64,000 nt of DNA from Gavia stellata (taxonomy: Eukaryota; Chordata; Aves; Gaviiformes; Gaviidae), in NCBI RefSeq assembly GCF_030936135.1, contig NC_082598.1, forward strand, positions 48,948,347 through 49,012,346, written 5' to 3'. The position numbers were made by a program, and so were the translations under genes. The notes below the pieces were generated by a model, which made no database searches, was not told the DNA's origin, and saw nothing but the letters and a program-made list of their open reading frames with translations. Below, piece after piece: positions 39,801 through 53,662 of this stretch (position 1 is the stretch's first letter; each line of letters opens with the position of its first letter).

Positions 39801-42800
39801 CGACCACCCCAAAGCATTGCAATTTGATTTTATTGATGTCAGGGCTGGTGTTAATGGGGGACGAGGAGAGGCGCTGCCTTGCACCCGGGCTGCGCGGGGA
39901 GCAGTGGGGTGGGTGGCAGGCTAAGATAGAGCAGTACAACTCATCTGACATGGAAATGGGAAGGATAAGGGGACCCGCGCTCAACCCACAGCATCAACAA
40001 CAGTCCTTTCTGGATGCCTATGTTGCATAGAGCAGTAAAATCCTGGGCAAGAGTTGAGTGTCTCATGACAGTCCTGTGGACATGGGGTACTGAAGTCCTC
40101 TCCAGCCCCAATTACACCACCACTGAAATTAAATGTCACATGTGAATATGGGGCGCTTCTTCCAGGGTGGCAGGTGTGGGTGCCCAGCTAAAAACAGGCA
40201 TTCCTCAAAGGGTACACAATATACATGAACGCCCCACCCCGCTGACCTGGAACCACGTGGTACCCCACAGACGGCTCCGCCGAGGAAAGGTGGGGAGGTA
40301 ACGCTCGCCCTGGGTCAGAAGCCACATCACCCCCCTCACTTGAAATGGTTTGATTTCTGGAGGAGCCTCTGCAGAAACCCTTGCCGTGTGGCAGACACCA
40401 GAGCACAGCGGGGAGCAGGGAGGCTGGGCCGCCCTGGGAAAAGCCAAAAAAGCAACTTTTTTCTCTTACTCCTATAGCCAGGGATCAGCCTGGATACTTA
40501 GGACTTTCTAATCCACTTTCAAATGCTACCTAAAAAAGCGTTGCAGAAAAATCAGATGATTTGGAGGTTTTGAAGATTATTTTTTTTTATTTCCCAGAAA
40601 GCAATTTTAGGCTTGTTCATTTCTTTTCACAGAACATCTGCAATTCCCTGCAACTGTAATCGCTGTCATTGTCTTCTGAAAATGACACTGGCACTTGTAC
40701 AGCCTCCTTCCAAATAATTGCAGGTACTTTCAGTTCCTTAGGGGAGTGCATTTTTGAAGTGCAGGGCTTCACCTCATAGCACCTCTGCCCTTTCCCCAGG
40801 GATGTGTATGTATTCATCTGCTGTACTGACATCCCAGGGGCCATGGCACTTCGCTCACCAGCTCTTCCCAGCGGCACGGCACTCACAGCTGGACGGGAAG
40901 CGGTACAGCTCCAGCACAGCCTGGATGAGGAGCCGTGCGAATCCCGTCAGCCACAGGAGCCGGGTGCCTAATTCTCCGCATGCTATGCCAAAAACATACT
41001 CTGCCGGGTGCCTGGCAGCCACGCTTTTCCAAACCAATCGCATATGCTGGGTGACGCTCAAATGAGATGCAACTGCGGTATTGCTCTGAAGGGCTTGATA
41101 AAACATTAAACAAGTAGACCTCTGAAAACAACACCTCTGTCCTAGGAAATACATTTTGGTTGTTCTAATGAATTACATGTTTACATCCAAAATCTGTTTA
41201 GTTTCCAGCAAGAAATCAGAAGATGCCTAACATAAAATATTTCCTTAGATTCTGCCAGAACAGCCATCTGGTGGCTGGGTAAGTACAGAAGGATCCGGAC
41301 TTTCTTTAGGATATTGAAGACTATCACACAAATAGGTTACAAATAATAGGTTGTGTTTCTATGTAAAACTGTTAGTCTTTTAACATTCAACGCTCCAGCT
41401 TTCCTCTTGGCTTTCTGAAGCATTATTCCTCATGCTGCTGACTACACACTTGCACTTACATGTTTTCTTGGTTTTTGGCTCAGTGGAGCAAGCAGTCAGC
41501 TTTTCCCTCATTCCTGAGGGATATCAGGTTACAACGAATGCTGTTCTGCTCTTATATACTTACCCAGTGGCATATTAAAAATGCATATTTTCCATTTGAT
41601 TTCTCTCCTTGCCAGAGCTGGGTTTAATGCCACTTTTCTTCTCCCACTTGCTAGGTACTGTTAACAAGCTACTAGCTTATTCCCACGTGTAATAAGGCTG
41701 GCAACAACACATACCCTGTTTAACCCCAGCTGGGGATATAGTCCGTGCAAGTCACAAAAGTGCCAGTTCATTTTTAACTAAGGATAAAATCCCGTGGGGC
41801 AGGTTTGACTCCCCACAGGCGTTCTCCAGTGCTGCTCCAGCAGCCTGCACCACCGCTCAGCTGCCCAAAGCCCATTATCTGACCTGAGGAGAAGCCCAAA
41901 TGCCACAAGGCAGCATCTGCCTGTGTCTTCCCTTCCTGCTCTCCGTGCTACAGAGGGGTGGTTCGTCAACCCCGCGCTCTCAGGTCAAGGCGTTGCAAAC
42001 CTGTCTTCATGCACGTGTAGTAACCACGGCACCTTGTTCTCAGTCTCCAAACTCTTTAGGTCCAGGAGCAGGCTTACTGCCTTCCACATACGTGTGCATT
42101 CAGCAGTATAATAAAAAAAACCTTACAACTGATTTTTTTTCTTGTTTACAATTAGGTTAAACACTGAATCATTAAGTAGGACTGATGCTAATAATATTCT
42201 TTTACAGATGTGCTACGAAGTGTTAGTATCGGAATCTCGAGACGCAATTTATCACTATCATAATTCCCCAAAACACCAAGAGGAGGATTGTAACTGCTTT
42301 TCTTACAGCAAAAAAGGGTGAAAGTTTCAGCCTGAAAATACATTTGTGACTGGGTAATTGCCAGGTGTGAAGAGCATGAACTAGAGCACTAGGCAGACAG
42401 AGAGGGACAGTAAATCATACAGACGTAAAAGCACGCAAGCTAGAAATACTGTTTAAAGGAATTGTATTGTCTGTTGGCATAGTATTTTATTTTCTCTTAA
42501 TTGAGCATATAAAGAAGTAGATCACTACTCAATGCCAACTTCTGAATTGGTGCCTCACTGCTTGGATTTATCTGTGGCCATACAATTATGGATGATCAAA
42601 AACAATTAAATGCATTTATTAAGTAATGATCTTACCAAATGAAAAACACATGAAACCAAAAAGTCATGCGATAAAATGTTCGAAAATTATTTTTATATTC
42701 TAATATGATGTACAATAGCAAAGAGGACAGACTGATATTTCTAAAAGGTCAATTTTTTGGGCAAGTAACCAGCAATGAAAATACCAGAATCACATATTCC

Positions 42801-42934
42801 ACACGATTCATAGTCCTAGCAGCCAGAGGTAGAGAGTTTGCATGGACATACTGTAACTCCTAACCTACGAAGGGACATAACTAGGTTTTATGGCAACTCA
42901 TGAATCTTCAGCAAGAGAGCGAGGTTATCTTTCT

Positions 42935-42988
42935 TTGCTTTATACAAATCTAAGCATTCCATTGCTTTATACAAATCTAAGCATGCCA
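42935..42988. repeat. 27-bp tandem duplication
   Basis: Two adjacent 27-bp copies, 42935-42961 and 42962-42988, differ at one base. Each begins TTGCTTTATACAAATCTAAG. The near identity suggests a recent duplication. It lies in intergenic DNA and no function is evident. Confidence 0.9.
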
Positions 42989-45900
42989 ATTCCATCCATT
43001 TGGGAAAATTTCAAAAGATTTTTTATTCTGTTTAGCATGACCAGCATATGAAAAGAGAACAGAGGATGCTTGATGCAACTTTCTCAAGGAAAAAGAGTGC
43101 AAACTCACCTCTAACTCCCCTGGGAAACCCTCCCATTCCAAACAAGAAAACAAGAGCAAAAAAGCATAATGGACTAAACTTGAAACTTGGTTTGTTTCAA
43201 TTTCTGGTTTAAGTAGTTGAAGATAATGCATCCATCCTTCGAAAGCATTGAAAGCTGATGAGACGGCTTCTCAAACTGAAAAAGGACACAAGACTTCCAC
43301 CAATTCCAAAACCAGTTACTCAGAAAAAAAAAATCTCCTTTACTGCTGGTCTCTGTTGAGACCCCAGATCCTACCCAAGGTATTTGGGCTCTGAAAACAG
43401 TAGTAAGCAAAATGACTTTCATCTAGGTTGCATATTCCTGCTGTATGCAGAACCAGGCTCAATTGCTCCTGCAATAAAGGATGATTTACAATCCTGCTGT
43501 CTTTGACAACAGAAAGCTTAAGTGAAAAAAACCTCGCAATATCTCCCTTATTTACTTGCATTCATCTAGCTACCTTAGGGAAGAGACCTGAGACTAACTC
43601 AGACAGATTTTTAGGCTCCCAGTGATTTCAGTAGAACTTGGTCTCCTGAAAAGCTCTGAAGAGACACAGACTCACAAGTGCCTTGCACGGCATTTAGCAG
43701 AGCTGTACTCCGAACCCCTGGGGATGTCGAGGCAGATGCTGAAAAACGCTCAATAACCTGCTGAGGGGCTGGGAGGAAAAGAGACTGTATTGTGCTTGAA
43801 GCACTCCAGGAAAGCTTCTGTTGGAGAAATTGCACTGTGCAGTAAGATCTTTTCCTTATACCTCCATTTTACCTGCAAACTAAGGAAAAAATAATTCATT
43901 TAAAGAAAATAATTAGCAATACTGTTTATGATGCTCATGAAAAGGTATGATCAGGCTGGTCCCTTCCAGAGGCTAGGCTGCAATACAACCGCACTTTAAG
44001 TTGCATTCGACAGAAGCACATTTTTCAACAAAACCTCTTCAGTCTCAAAGCCTTCTGATGCTGCAGAGAGCTACTTTTCTGCACAGCGGGCTGAAGCTGC
44101 ATCTCACGTCTCATTTCGACGCACGACAGCTGTTTCTGCAGCAAGACATTACAAAACACATAGCATTCCAGGCTTGTTCACAGAGACTCTTTGCGTGACT
44201 AATCTCTGAGCGATCACACATTTTCCTCGAGAGAAGCTCCACAGTGTACAGCAGATTGCCAGGCTCTGCCTTGGCATCAAGTGCTCCAGCTGAAATGCTT
44301 CCTGGGGCCGAGACGTGAGAAGACATCAGCAACGAGGGAAAGGCCAGAGGCACAATATCCTGCATCATCTTGCATTACACTACCTCCCGGACCCGCTGCA
44401 GAGAGCGCTCCAGCAAAGCTATTCTGTTTTGGTAAAAATCAGGTGCGATTCAAGCAGCTTTAGCCAAAAGGTAAGATGGAAGCCACACACCAAGGAATTC
44501 TGCAGCACAAACCTCCCGGATTTTTATTCCTGAAGCAAAAGGTACCGATCACAACTCAGAAGGCAGAAAGGAGTGGGAGAGGGAAATTGTGGGGGTGAAA
44601 CCCAGGGCACGCTTGGTGGAGGTGAGTGGAGACAAGAATCCTGATTCCCTAGAGGTGAATAGGGTTCAAATAAAAAGGGAATTTTACTAGGCTGAGCAGT
44701 GGATGCCTACGAAGGAAATTATTTTCCTCCTTTTCATCGACAAAAAGATTGTTCCAGTGACAGAGTTACCATGGAAACCGATTTTGAGAATAACAAGAAA
44801 GCATTTATGTTACAGAGCTTATTTTAAAGGATGGTGAACCAGCAGCATCCCATTCCCCAAACTGGACTGATAACCTGATCAGAGGACCCAAAGAACTAAA
44901 ATAACACGTTTTAAAGTGGTGTGGAATGGCAATGCTAAATGGAGCTGTCACAGCTTCATATCGCTGTGCCTTTATGACCTTTAAAGCTGTGGACAGGGGA
45001 CTGGAAAGCAAGTTTCCCCCAGGACACAGCTTTAGCCAGGCTGACTGGCACCGCATCTCTCAGCCAGCAAAAGCCAGAGACTGGTGAGCACCTCTCCTTG
45101 AGTTAATTCAATCAGCCTGCCTTTTTCTTCCGTGTCATTCAGTTTTACTACAAAGGAGGTTTTTTTTTTCCCCCGGTAGACTTGAAAATTCAGTTGTCAA
45201 ATGCAAGGGTACACGCGACTGACCGAAGCGAGGAGGGCTGCCCCCCAGCTCGACGCAGTACCTTTACGCTCACATACTTGGCTTCTTCCCGTGGCTGCCG
45301 CACAGACAAGGGAAACCGAGAAGTGCCTGCTACCCCAAGGGCTACCGTGATGCTGACTGCGCACCTTGGTGGAAAATACTTTCCTCACCAGCTGTGGGGA
45401 AGCCGCTGAAAAAAAGCAACTAACGTTACCTGTAAAATCTAGCATACATCGAAAAAGGCACATAGCCCCAAACTGCCCATCTGTGATTTACTCCAGCTGA
45501 AGCAGAAACAGGTCACCCCTTTACACTGAGCATGCAGGGCTTTTCCCGTTATCCCAGCCCTTTCATCTTGAAAAGCCAGGAAGAGCTGTGACCTTTCAGA
45601 CAGGCCCATCACCTTGCGAGCCTGCTCTTTACGGTGAAGGGGTTAATTTCTGCCAGGGTAGCTCAAGTCCTAAGGAAGGAGGGGGAGATACTACCTTGCA
45701 CAGCTGGAGGTATTCTCAATGAGAGAGTGTCCCTCTGCAGCGGGGAATAAAAAGCTGCTATAATAATGGTTATTGCGAGTGTGAAGTCACTGGCACCTAA
45801 AATTTTCATTCCTGTTTTTCAATAAAAGCTACTTGTATATATTGCCCCAAGGTTTCCCATCTTGAGAGTAGCCGTGTGAGGCTGCAAGTGATAATACTGA

Positions 45901-46413
45901 TCCTCTATGAAGAAAAAAAGTCTGATTTACATTGATCTGGGATTCAAGCATGAGGTAGAGATAAGAAAAGACATTTCTAGGGTCTCTCTTGCACACATAA
46001 TGTTAAACTGTTGACTTCACAGTAGGACTCATGAGGTTTTTTCCTTCCCCTCATCTTCAGTCTTTGCTCGGTTTTGTATTTACTTTCTATTTTTATTGCT
46101 TCTCCTAGAACTTCGAAGGCTGAGGGACGGGAGGCTGGACACGTACATTATCTCTATTCCAAACTTCAAAGAGAAAGAATACGTGGACATGAGCTTTAAA
46201 CTAAAGGGAATAATGCTTTACTAGCCCTGCCACAAATTTTTTCAGGCAAGGCTATCGAGTTTTTCAGCTTTCCAGACAGATATGAGGCCGTTCTCTGCAC
46301 ACAAGTAACCGAGGAGCAGTATCTCCCCTCGCAGCCACCTGCCACACTGGAAGGAGAACCTCGCAGCCCAAACTCCCGGGGCCAGCCTCTAACGGCTAAA
46401 ACCCAAGATAAGA

Positions 46414-46430
46414 TGACACCTGTCAGGTGG
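46414..46430. repeat. Inverted double E-box, copy 1 of a 17-bp dispersed repeat
   Basis: TGACACCTGTCAGGTGG holds CACCTG and CAGGTG arranged as an inverted repeat around a central T. The same 17 bases recur at 52449-52465. CAGGTG E-boxes are bound by ZEB, SNAI and E-protein family factors. Binding here is only a possibility. Confidence 0.5.
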
Positions 46431-47971
46431 AGCAAAGACAAGAGGCAAACCCTGGGCTTTTGCAGTATGTAAGAGCAGAAATGGATGAGAAAGTAAGTTA
46501 ACTCAATCAGATCTGGATGCTTTCTGAAGTGCTCAGCAATCAAGTCTGTAAAGTCACACGCTGCAGAAATGTATCTTTTTCAAGCAGACTGGTGCTGCTC
46601 AGAAGGTTCTTCCTCTACCGGCTTCTTGGTAAAACTTCTTTCCTTTTAGTAAAAGCTGAAACCATGTGTCCCGCCATCATTGCCATCGTTCATACGAGAG
46701 GTGACAGAATTGTTCTGTTAGCATTGGCTTGGTGAATGAAACTAAAGCCTCTGAAATATATCATCTTGAAAAAAATTACATTGTCAAGTAGATGGCTTGA
46801 TATCAAATGGTTTCTTTCAGTAACTCCATAGTACACTTGCAAGCTTGATCCTCTGAATTTTTTAATTTAATTGTAAATGGTTGATCATACTATTGTGTAC
46901 TAGTTTATGATGCAAAAGCACTTGCATTAGAATACAATTATTCACCACTTACTTGCCAAGATAAGCGTTTGTTAGGGTTACTACGTCCGAAAAATGTTGT
47001 CTAAAAGAGCTGAGAGGGGAACTGCTATCAAATGTAGATCTAAGTGTAGATCTTCGTAGTGCTTTTTAGGCAGTGAACCCTCCTTCCTCTGGCCTTAATT
47101 CAGGATGGAGACATACTAACCAATAATAGTAACCATAGAAAGGCAAAAAACTTCACAAAAAACCTGTTGATATTATTTTATATCTGCTCCCTACCAAAAG
47201 CTGGATGATGCAGCTGGGGGGCTGGTATAGGAAATATTTGCATAGCAAATCAGGAATCAGTGCTTTTCATTTATAATTTTCTAATTCGGGAAGTCAGTCC
47301 AAAACAGAGTTCAGAAAACGCCCACTCTGTTGGCTCAAGACTGATGATGCAAAAGCCTAGAAAGAACCAAAAAGTTGAAATTAAATTCCCCTTTTTCATT
47401 TCCCAAGTTTCTACCAAGTTAACAGCCAAATTTGCATATCAGTAAAGAGCACTTAACAGAAAACTCTCTCCATTTCAGTAACTAGCATAAACATTGAAGA
47501 AAGAATAAGAAGAATGAACATACGCAACCCCAAAATGCAGATTTTAGATCATGCCTACCCAAAAGAGTGAAGATGTATGTCCTACTCAGACATGCATGAT
47601 TTTCCTATGTTTGTACAGTCTTCTAACAATTTAGACAGTTAATGATAAGGAAAGGGCTCCTAGGCTTTTTTTTTCTGGTAAAGAAAAAGACAGCTTCAAA
47701 GATATGATAACCAATTTTGAACAAAACATTTTAAATTGAAGTTATGACTTTGAATTATTTTAACTATTTGAATTTTTACTGCCTCCAATCTGAAGACAGA
47801 ACAGTAAACCAGTACCTCTATAACACCTTTACTTGAAAGGACCAGAAAAAGTTGATGGACTCCAAAGATGGATTTGAAGCTGGTTTGTTCAAAATAGCTG
47901 TTCAAAAAAAATTACTCAGTCACTGAACCTTTGACAGTAGTTACACCAAAACCAGAACATATGATCCAGGC

Positions 47972-48003
47972 TTTTTTTCCTTTTTTTCTTTTTTTTTTTT
48001 TTT
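47972..48003. repeat. T-rich low-complexity tract
   Basis: T runs broken by single or double C, ending in 15 uninterrupted T at 47989-48003. It is a simple repeat in intergenic DNA. Confidence 0.8.
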
Positions 48004-48639
48004 CCCCTGTAATAGTGGAGGGTGCTAATTATAACTACCTAATTGAAATCAGTGCATAGTGGAAAAGAAAAATTAAAGTGTCTTGGCTTTCACCAGATGA
48101 TACTGAGGCTGGTGTTTTGGAGCTCTTGGTATAACTCTCTTTAGCGTTATTTCTTACAGATCCTTCTCAAACAGATAGGGTATTAATGACCATGGACTAA
48201 CAAACAGGTCTGCTACAGAGCCTTGACTTTTGGTTTTTCAATCACTGATCTCAGGAATTGACTGGCTTTTAAAAACATAGTGAAAAGCATATTCCCTAGA
48301 ATATATTTTAGGAGGAAAGAAAGCCCACAGAGGAATATAGTTTATTATGATGATTAATTGATGTCCATGCAAAAAACTAATCAAAAAGCATTTCTGCCAC
48401 TGGGAGTATGTCTTTGACCAAGTACAGCATAAGAGGGGAAAAAAAAAAATAATCTGACTCGACAGTCAATTATTTTTTCTGAGAAACTGAAAAGAAGATA
48501 TGAAAATCTGACTTTTATCTTCCTTCAGAAATCCTCCAGAATGCTAGGATCAGCCAGATGCATTATTTTGCATGGCTAGTAATGGCAATGCAAGAAAATA
48601 CGATGTGATTGACTTTTTTCCTCTACTTCCCCCGCCTTT

Positions 48640-48658
48640 AAAAAAAAAAAAAAAAAAA
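48640..48658. repeat. A19 homopolymer
   Basis: Nineteen consecutive A in intergenic DNA. No retroposon body is recognisable next to it. Confidence 0.8.
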
Positions 48659-51136
48659 CCACAGAAAGGGGAAGGGGAAAAAAACCGTAATTTTTCCCAC
48701 TGTAGACTGCAGAAATGAGAAAAAACAGCTTTTGCACCTCAACATAAAAATCTAATCCCAGAATGCCACCAATGTGCAGCCTAAAGGCAGGTGACACGAG
48801 CAAAGGCAGCCAGGGAAAGCAGTGGGTCCCAGTAAGACAGGGCTTTGATACACAGAGAGTAACTCAGGCCCTTTTCACTTCAAACACAACTTCTTCCTCC
48901 ACTGGCTCTCTCTAGGAGCCATAATTTTTAACAGCTTTTCCTTTTGAGCTTCAGCAGCAGCACAGTTCAAGTTCATCACCTCACCTGAAAAATGGTACCC
49001 CTCGGACTGCTTACGGGATTTACTTTCCAGCAGGTTGCCAGTAGACCAGTAAGACTTTTTGAAACAACAGGATGGACTATTTTTTTAAATGAAGTCTTTC
49101 ATGTGGAAAGGCTCTTCATTTCTCAGAATAGCTTGAGTTTTCATCAAACAACTGGAAACAGAAAATTGCCCAGCAGGTTTTGCTTGAAAGCTGTTCTTTA
49201 CAAATACTTCACCAGGAATTTTTTGTTTTCCAAAAGGAAAATTTTTCTGACTAGGTCAGGTGAAGTAACGACCAGGTGACCGAATTATCCATAATAGAAA
49301 AACTGTTCATACATTTGTGGGGCATTATAAAGCTCCTGAAGTGACCCCGAAATGTTCAGTGGTGCTTGTGGTGGTGTTCACAGATGTTTTTGCCCTCAAG
49401 TTTTCTTGACCTGCAACCTTCTGCACGTGCAGTTTAAAGAGGCAAGTCTAACATAGAGATGCTTGCCTTCCTATGTGCCTGTGCACTGGAAGGTGTGAGC
49501 TGACAGGCGCGTCAGCAAGAGGAGGAGTAAGACAGACAACCATCTGTACAGACTGCAGTGTGTTGCTCGTTCAGCCTACGTAGTTTCTGTAAGGAGATCT
49601 GAAAGGGAAATGACAGCGGAGGGATGGAAGAGAAAAAGCAAAAGGAACAAGGAGAAAAGGAAGCTGAAGAGAAAGGCTGTCGCTGCTGTGAAGGCAGATC
49701 CCTTAAGCACAGGGGTATTTACACAAGCATTGTATCTAGATGGCTGCTAACTGCACGCAGAGGAATCCATCCACCTGTGTGACACCGAGGATTAGCCAAG
49801 GACTTCAGCTGTTGAAGCCACCAGACATGCACTTCTGGGGTGTGCTGATTCTCTAGAGCAGGCAAGATATCTAATTGCTGCCTTGTGTAAATTTACAGTG
49901 CTACAACCCCCTAGACTAATAATCACAGCTCCATGAGCAGCAGAGGTAACAAAGTCAGGCTGCCAAGAGACCAGTTTCCTAGATCCCTGTTCCTTCCCAC
50001 TGAAATGATGCACACCATCCCATCTCATCCCCAGCAATGCTGCCAGACCCTCACATAAACCCCCCCACCAGCAGGCACCAAATGCTTCCAGGTCTTTTAC
50101 AGCCATCTCTTCCTCCTCCCACCCGCAGCATGCTCTACCCCTTCTCAGGTCCCTAAAGCGGCAGGTGGGAAAGGGAAAGCCTGTATTTATCGGGCAGCCA
50201 GCCAAGCAGAACAGATAAATCACGAGCTCGCACCACAGCCCCTCAGCCTAAATATGGCTGAAACCCACTGCAAAATTTAACAACTGTGGGAGGGAAAAGA
50301 AGGAAAGAAATGACAGAAAGTGTAATCCTACAGACCTCACCTCTACAAGAAAGAAGGTGAAGATAAGCACCAGCCAGTGGTGGAAATACGCCTGGGTGAC
50401 AGGAGGACTCTGTAAGGAGCTCTTGCATCAAACTTCTTAGTCACCATCACAGGTTGGGTTTCTTTTCCCATCGTTCTCCCAGTAAGTTTCAGTTCCAGCT
50501 CTGCCAGTTGGTCACAGCATCACTGTGCCATTTGCTTCAGAGCCTGGATTTTCCCTTTTAAAACATGTAGGTTACTACACCCCAAAAAAGCAATGACATT
50601 TCAGAGGATGCATTAATGAAAGGTTTAGCAGCTGAATTATGTCAAACCTAAACCCTTGTGACTGTTAACATTTTAACGCTCTGCAAGTACCACAAAAGGA
50701 GCCCTAGCCCATGCTTGGCCAGTTAAAAGAAAAGTTAAGGAAGAATAGGTTGTTTCAGGGCAGATACAGTCAGCAAACTTTCTTTAAACCAGTAAGGTTG
50801 CTAAGTAGATCAGGTATAAACAAATATTTTCTCCTGTGTCTAGGTTTGCTTCACAGTGGCTAATCAACATCAGTCCCAAAGAGTAGGTTTACCCAACACC
50901 TCAGCCTGGTACTGTGCTGATAAACTCCCCGTGAGATTATTTTGAAAAGCTGGACCTGATAGTGCTCCTCTAAGAGCTGCAGTCTGCTGAAAACAACTGC
51001 CTTTGATTTCCACACTTTGCAGTAGTAGCTGCTTTAATTACAAACCTGAATTGTAATACGGGCCTGACCTCCTGACTTAGCTGTAACAGTTGAAAATATT
51101 TACCTTACATGGGCAAAAAACCTACAGGGCAGAAGG

Positions 51137-51153
51137 AAAAAAAAAAAAAAAAA
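51137..51153. repeat. A17 homopolymer
   Basis: Seventeen consecutive A within a purine-rich stretch of intergenic DNA. Confidence 0.8.
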
Positions 51154-52448
51154 GAGGAAGACATATACATAATATAGCTGTGACATAACCACAAGATTGA
51201 CAGCAGAAGTGAGCATTTAAACCCCATCGTTTTCATGTTAGATTCTTTAGAAGTATCCCAGATTCCATCTCAGGAAAACTCTGAAGAAAGAAACCGGGAC
51301 ACAAGATCAGATTGATTGTTTTCATTTTTATTATAGGCTAATAGCCAAAAACATCTCAGGAGAAGGAAAATCATTCTAACTGTTAGTGACTCTTAACTCA
51401 GCAGAAAACAAAAGTTCCAGCTTCTCTTAAAAATTAAAGTGAACACACATCTCAAACCACATACTCATACATGGGGTTTTAGCAGTCTGCTGCATAACTT
51501 TTTAAGAAAAAAGCTTCTAAAAGTGAGCAGATGCAGCAGTCTGAAAGTGTTTTGGAATATTTGACACATACACATTGTCTCTTTTTGTCTCAGAAAGGAT
51601 CTGGATTTGCTTTCCTATTGAAAGTCACCTACACTAAAAAAATGCAGAGTCATGAGAAAGGTAGCGTAAAATACATCAATTCCACTAGAGAAATAAGCAT
51701 CAATTTCTGATAGTAATGCCTCCTCTTCCCTGCCTCTCTTTAGCTGAGAAATTTCTGTTCTGGCTGTTCCAAAATTGTCCCCTTAGAGGAGGGGACGCAT
51801 TCTCCTGCCAGGCTTGCTAACCAACACCAGAAGTAGAAGACAGGAGTAGAAAATAGAGTATAACTGCGTATCTGTCTTCTATTCTGTACCCAGAAAACAA
51901 AACCAACACCCGACAGAAAATTATATTGCTGGAGATCCCTTGCGCCTGAACTAAAGTTTTGTGTCCAAAGCATGAGGGCTGTGTTTGACATTTTAAAGGT
52001 ATTGCTGACTGACTGTAGCATCTCTAAGCAAGTCTACCTCAAGTACAGTTATTTAGTTATTTATTATATTTAATGGTTTTGTTGCGGTGCACAATGCTTT
52101 CACCCTACAGACAGGAAGCCACAATATTACAGCTGAACTTACATAGCTGGTCATCTTCATTTCCTTCTTGAATTTGGAAAGTAGCCAAAGCAGTAGAAAT
52201 CAGTAAGAAACCCTCATCCCCACAGGTACCAGAGGAAGTCTTGTTGTGCTAACTGCTACAGGCCATAAATTACCTGAGACTCCTTGACAAGTAGAAGTTC
52301 AGCCATATGAAAGTGATTCTAAGAGGTAAGAACCATCAACAAGTTCACACGCTCGATGTTCCTTCATACAAACAAGCCTTTTGAGTCGTCATCATCTCTT
52401 CTGTGTGGCAGCTACATGCTCTCAAATGCAGATGTGCCAAGGAGCTTC

Positions 52449-52465
52449 TGACACCTGTCAGGTGG
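52449..52465. repeat. Inverted double E-box, copy 2 of a 17-bp dispersed repeat
   Basis: Identical over 17 bases to 46414-46430, with the same inverted CACCTG/CAGGTG pair. It lies about 950 bp beyond the 3' end of MND1. Confidence 0.5.
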
Positions 52466-52500
52466 TACAGCATAGATTCACAGAAAAATAGACATTTAGA

Positions 52501-52526
52501 GAAAGAAAGAAAGAAAAAAAAAAAAA
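52501..52526. repeat. GAAA microsatellite merging into an A run
   Basis: Three to four GAAA units run into a 13-base A stretch. A simple repeat, probably length-variable. Confidence 0.8.
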
Positions 52527-53421
52527 AGGTGCTTGAGAGATATTCTACAAAGAACAGAAAAAGCTCTTTCTTTAGTGTTTCACAGCACAAAATCCAAGAG
52601 TAAGAACAACCACCCAAGCTACACGTGCATCAATACTTTGGTTTGGCACCGATCAGAGCCAGAAACCAGAAGCTGATAAAAAGTGAGGTGGTTGTGAGAT
52701 TTCAAACAAAAATGAGACCATCTGAAATTTGTTATTATTTTGGTTGGCTGCTTTTTCAGTCTGAAATTGAAAAATGTACATAAACCCAAAGATGCTCAGC
52801 ATCTTCAATTAAATTGGAACAGCAAATTGAATTCAGTCTCTCACATCCCAGATTAGCACTATAGTGCGAATGGATGGATGGGTGCTCTTTGCTCCCTCTC
52901 CTGTGCAGTTAACAATCTTGATCAGGGAAGTTTTCTTGGTGTCAGATCCAGTACACCCACTGGAAAAGATTTAGCTCTGATGAACTAGTGTTTTCCAACG
53001 ACAAACAACATTTTGTCACTAACATTACAAGCAGTTCTAGCAACACAATAAAGAACAACTTGAAATCAGACCTCAGCCTTTCTACTCACATCCTTACTGT
53101 CTCCATCTTTTCCAAGAATGGATTATGCATCTTTAGTATTTCATTAATGAGATGAGGCAAAAATTAATTCTATTCCATATTGTCCCTGTTACTTCCACTC
53201 CAAAGTCTTCAACATGTTTAAACATAAATCCCTGGAGCTTCTAGCTCTTAGTACTACTCCCGGTTAAGCAAAAGAAAAGTAAAAACCAGCCTCAGGTCTT
53301 TGTGATAATTATTTCCTATAACCCCTGCCCATTCTTAGTCTGTCTCACAGAAGTAACCAAGCGATTTACTGTCCCTCTGGAAGTACACGGGAAAAAAGCA
53401 AATGCAACATATTTTTAGAAT

Positions 53422-53427
53422 TTTATT
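53422..53427 (-). terminator. MND1: MND1 polyadenylation signal
   Basis: AATAAA on the minus strand begins 128 nt after the MND1 stop codon. A T-rich and GT-containing stretch follows on the minus strand below 53400, as expected downstream of a cleavage site. Cleavage is likely near 53400-53412, giving a 3' UTR of roughly 150 nt. The short UTR seems reasonable for this small gene. Confidence 0.75.
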
Positions 53428-53555
53428 AACGTTAACAAAAACTGCAAATTAAAGGGTGGTCAGTTGTTTGGAGAGGATTCAGACACACATTTAAATGCCA
53501 ACCGAGACTATTTAACAAACTATGTACAACTGTGTCAGCCATCAACTGCTGAACT

Positions 53556-53662
53556 CTAATCAATGTAATCCAAATCTTCTGGGATTCCAAAACTTTTGTC
53601 AATTCTGCTCTCTTCAAATCCAAATTTACGTTTGGCCCAGGACTTTATGGAAAAGATGTTAT
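53556..53662 (-). CDS. MND1: MND1 last coding exon with stop codon
   Basis: MND1 pairs with HOP2 (PSMC3IP) in a coiled-coil nuclear complex. The complex stimulates DMC1 and RAD51 strand exchange during meiotic recombination. After the acceptor TTCTGTTTACAG, this exon completes the Asp codon and encodes [34 protein letters not shown] and a TAG stop. This closely matches the human C-terminus as I recall it ([18 protein letters not shown], ending PEDFDYID). The segment belongs to the C-terminal helical part of the complex. The exon is 107 nt: two bases plus 35 codons including the stop. The open frame of 63 codons covering the same place on this strand is in another frame and is not the product. 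Confidence 0.96.

Larger units (their letters stand above)
31861..53404. other. Intergenic region between TMEM131L and MND1
   Basis: About 21.5 kb lies between the TMEM131L promoter and the MND1 polyadenylation site. I find no exon of a known gene, no tRNA or other structural RNA, and no clear transposon. Open frames up to about 190 codons (for example near 35.5-36.0 kb, plus strand) lack family features and sit in GC-rich patches, so I treat them as chance. Smaller elements in this stretch are listed separately. A non-coding RNA cannot be excluded. Confidence 0.7.

Noticed and set aside
53432..53623. 63-codon minus-strand open frame over the MND1 last exon
   Set aside because: It is in a different frame from the one that matches the MND1 C-terminus and splices correctly.
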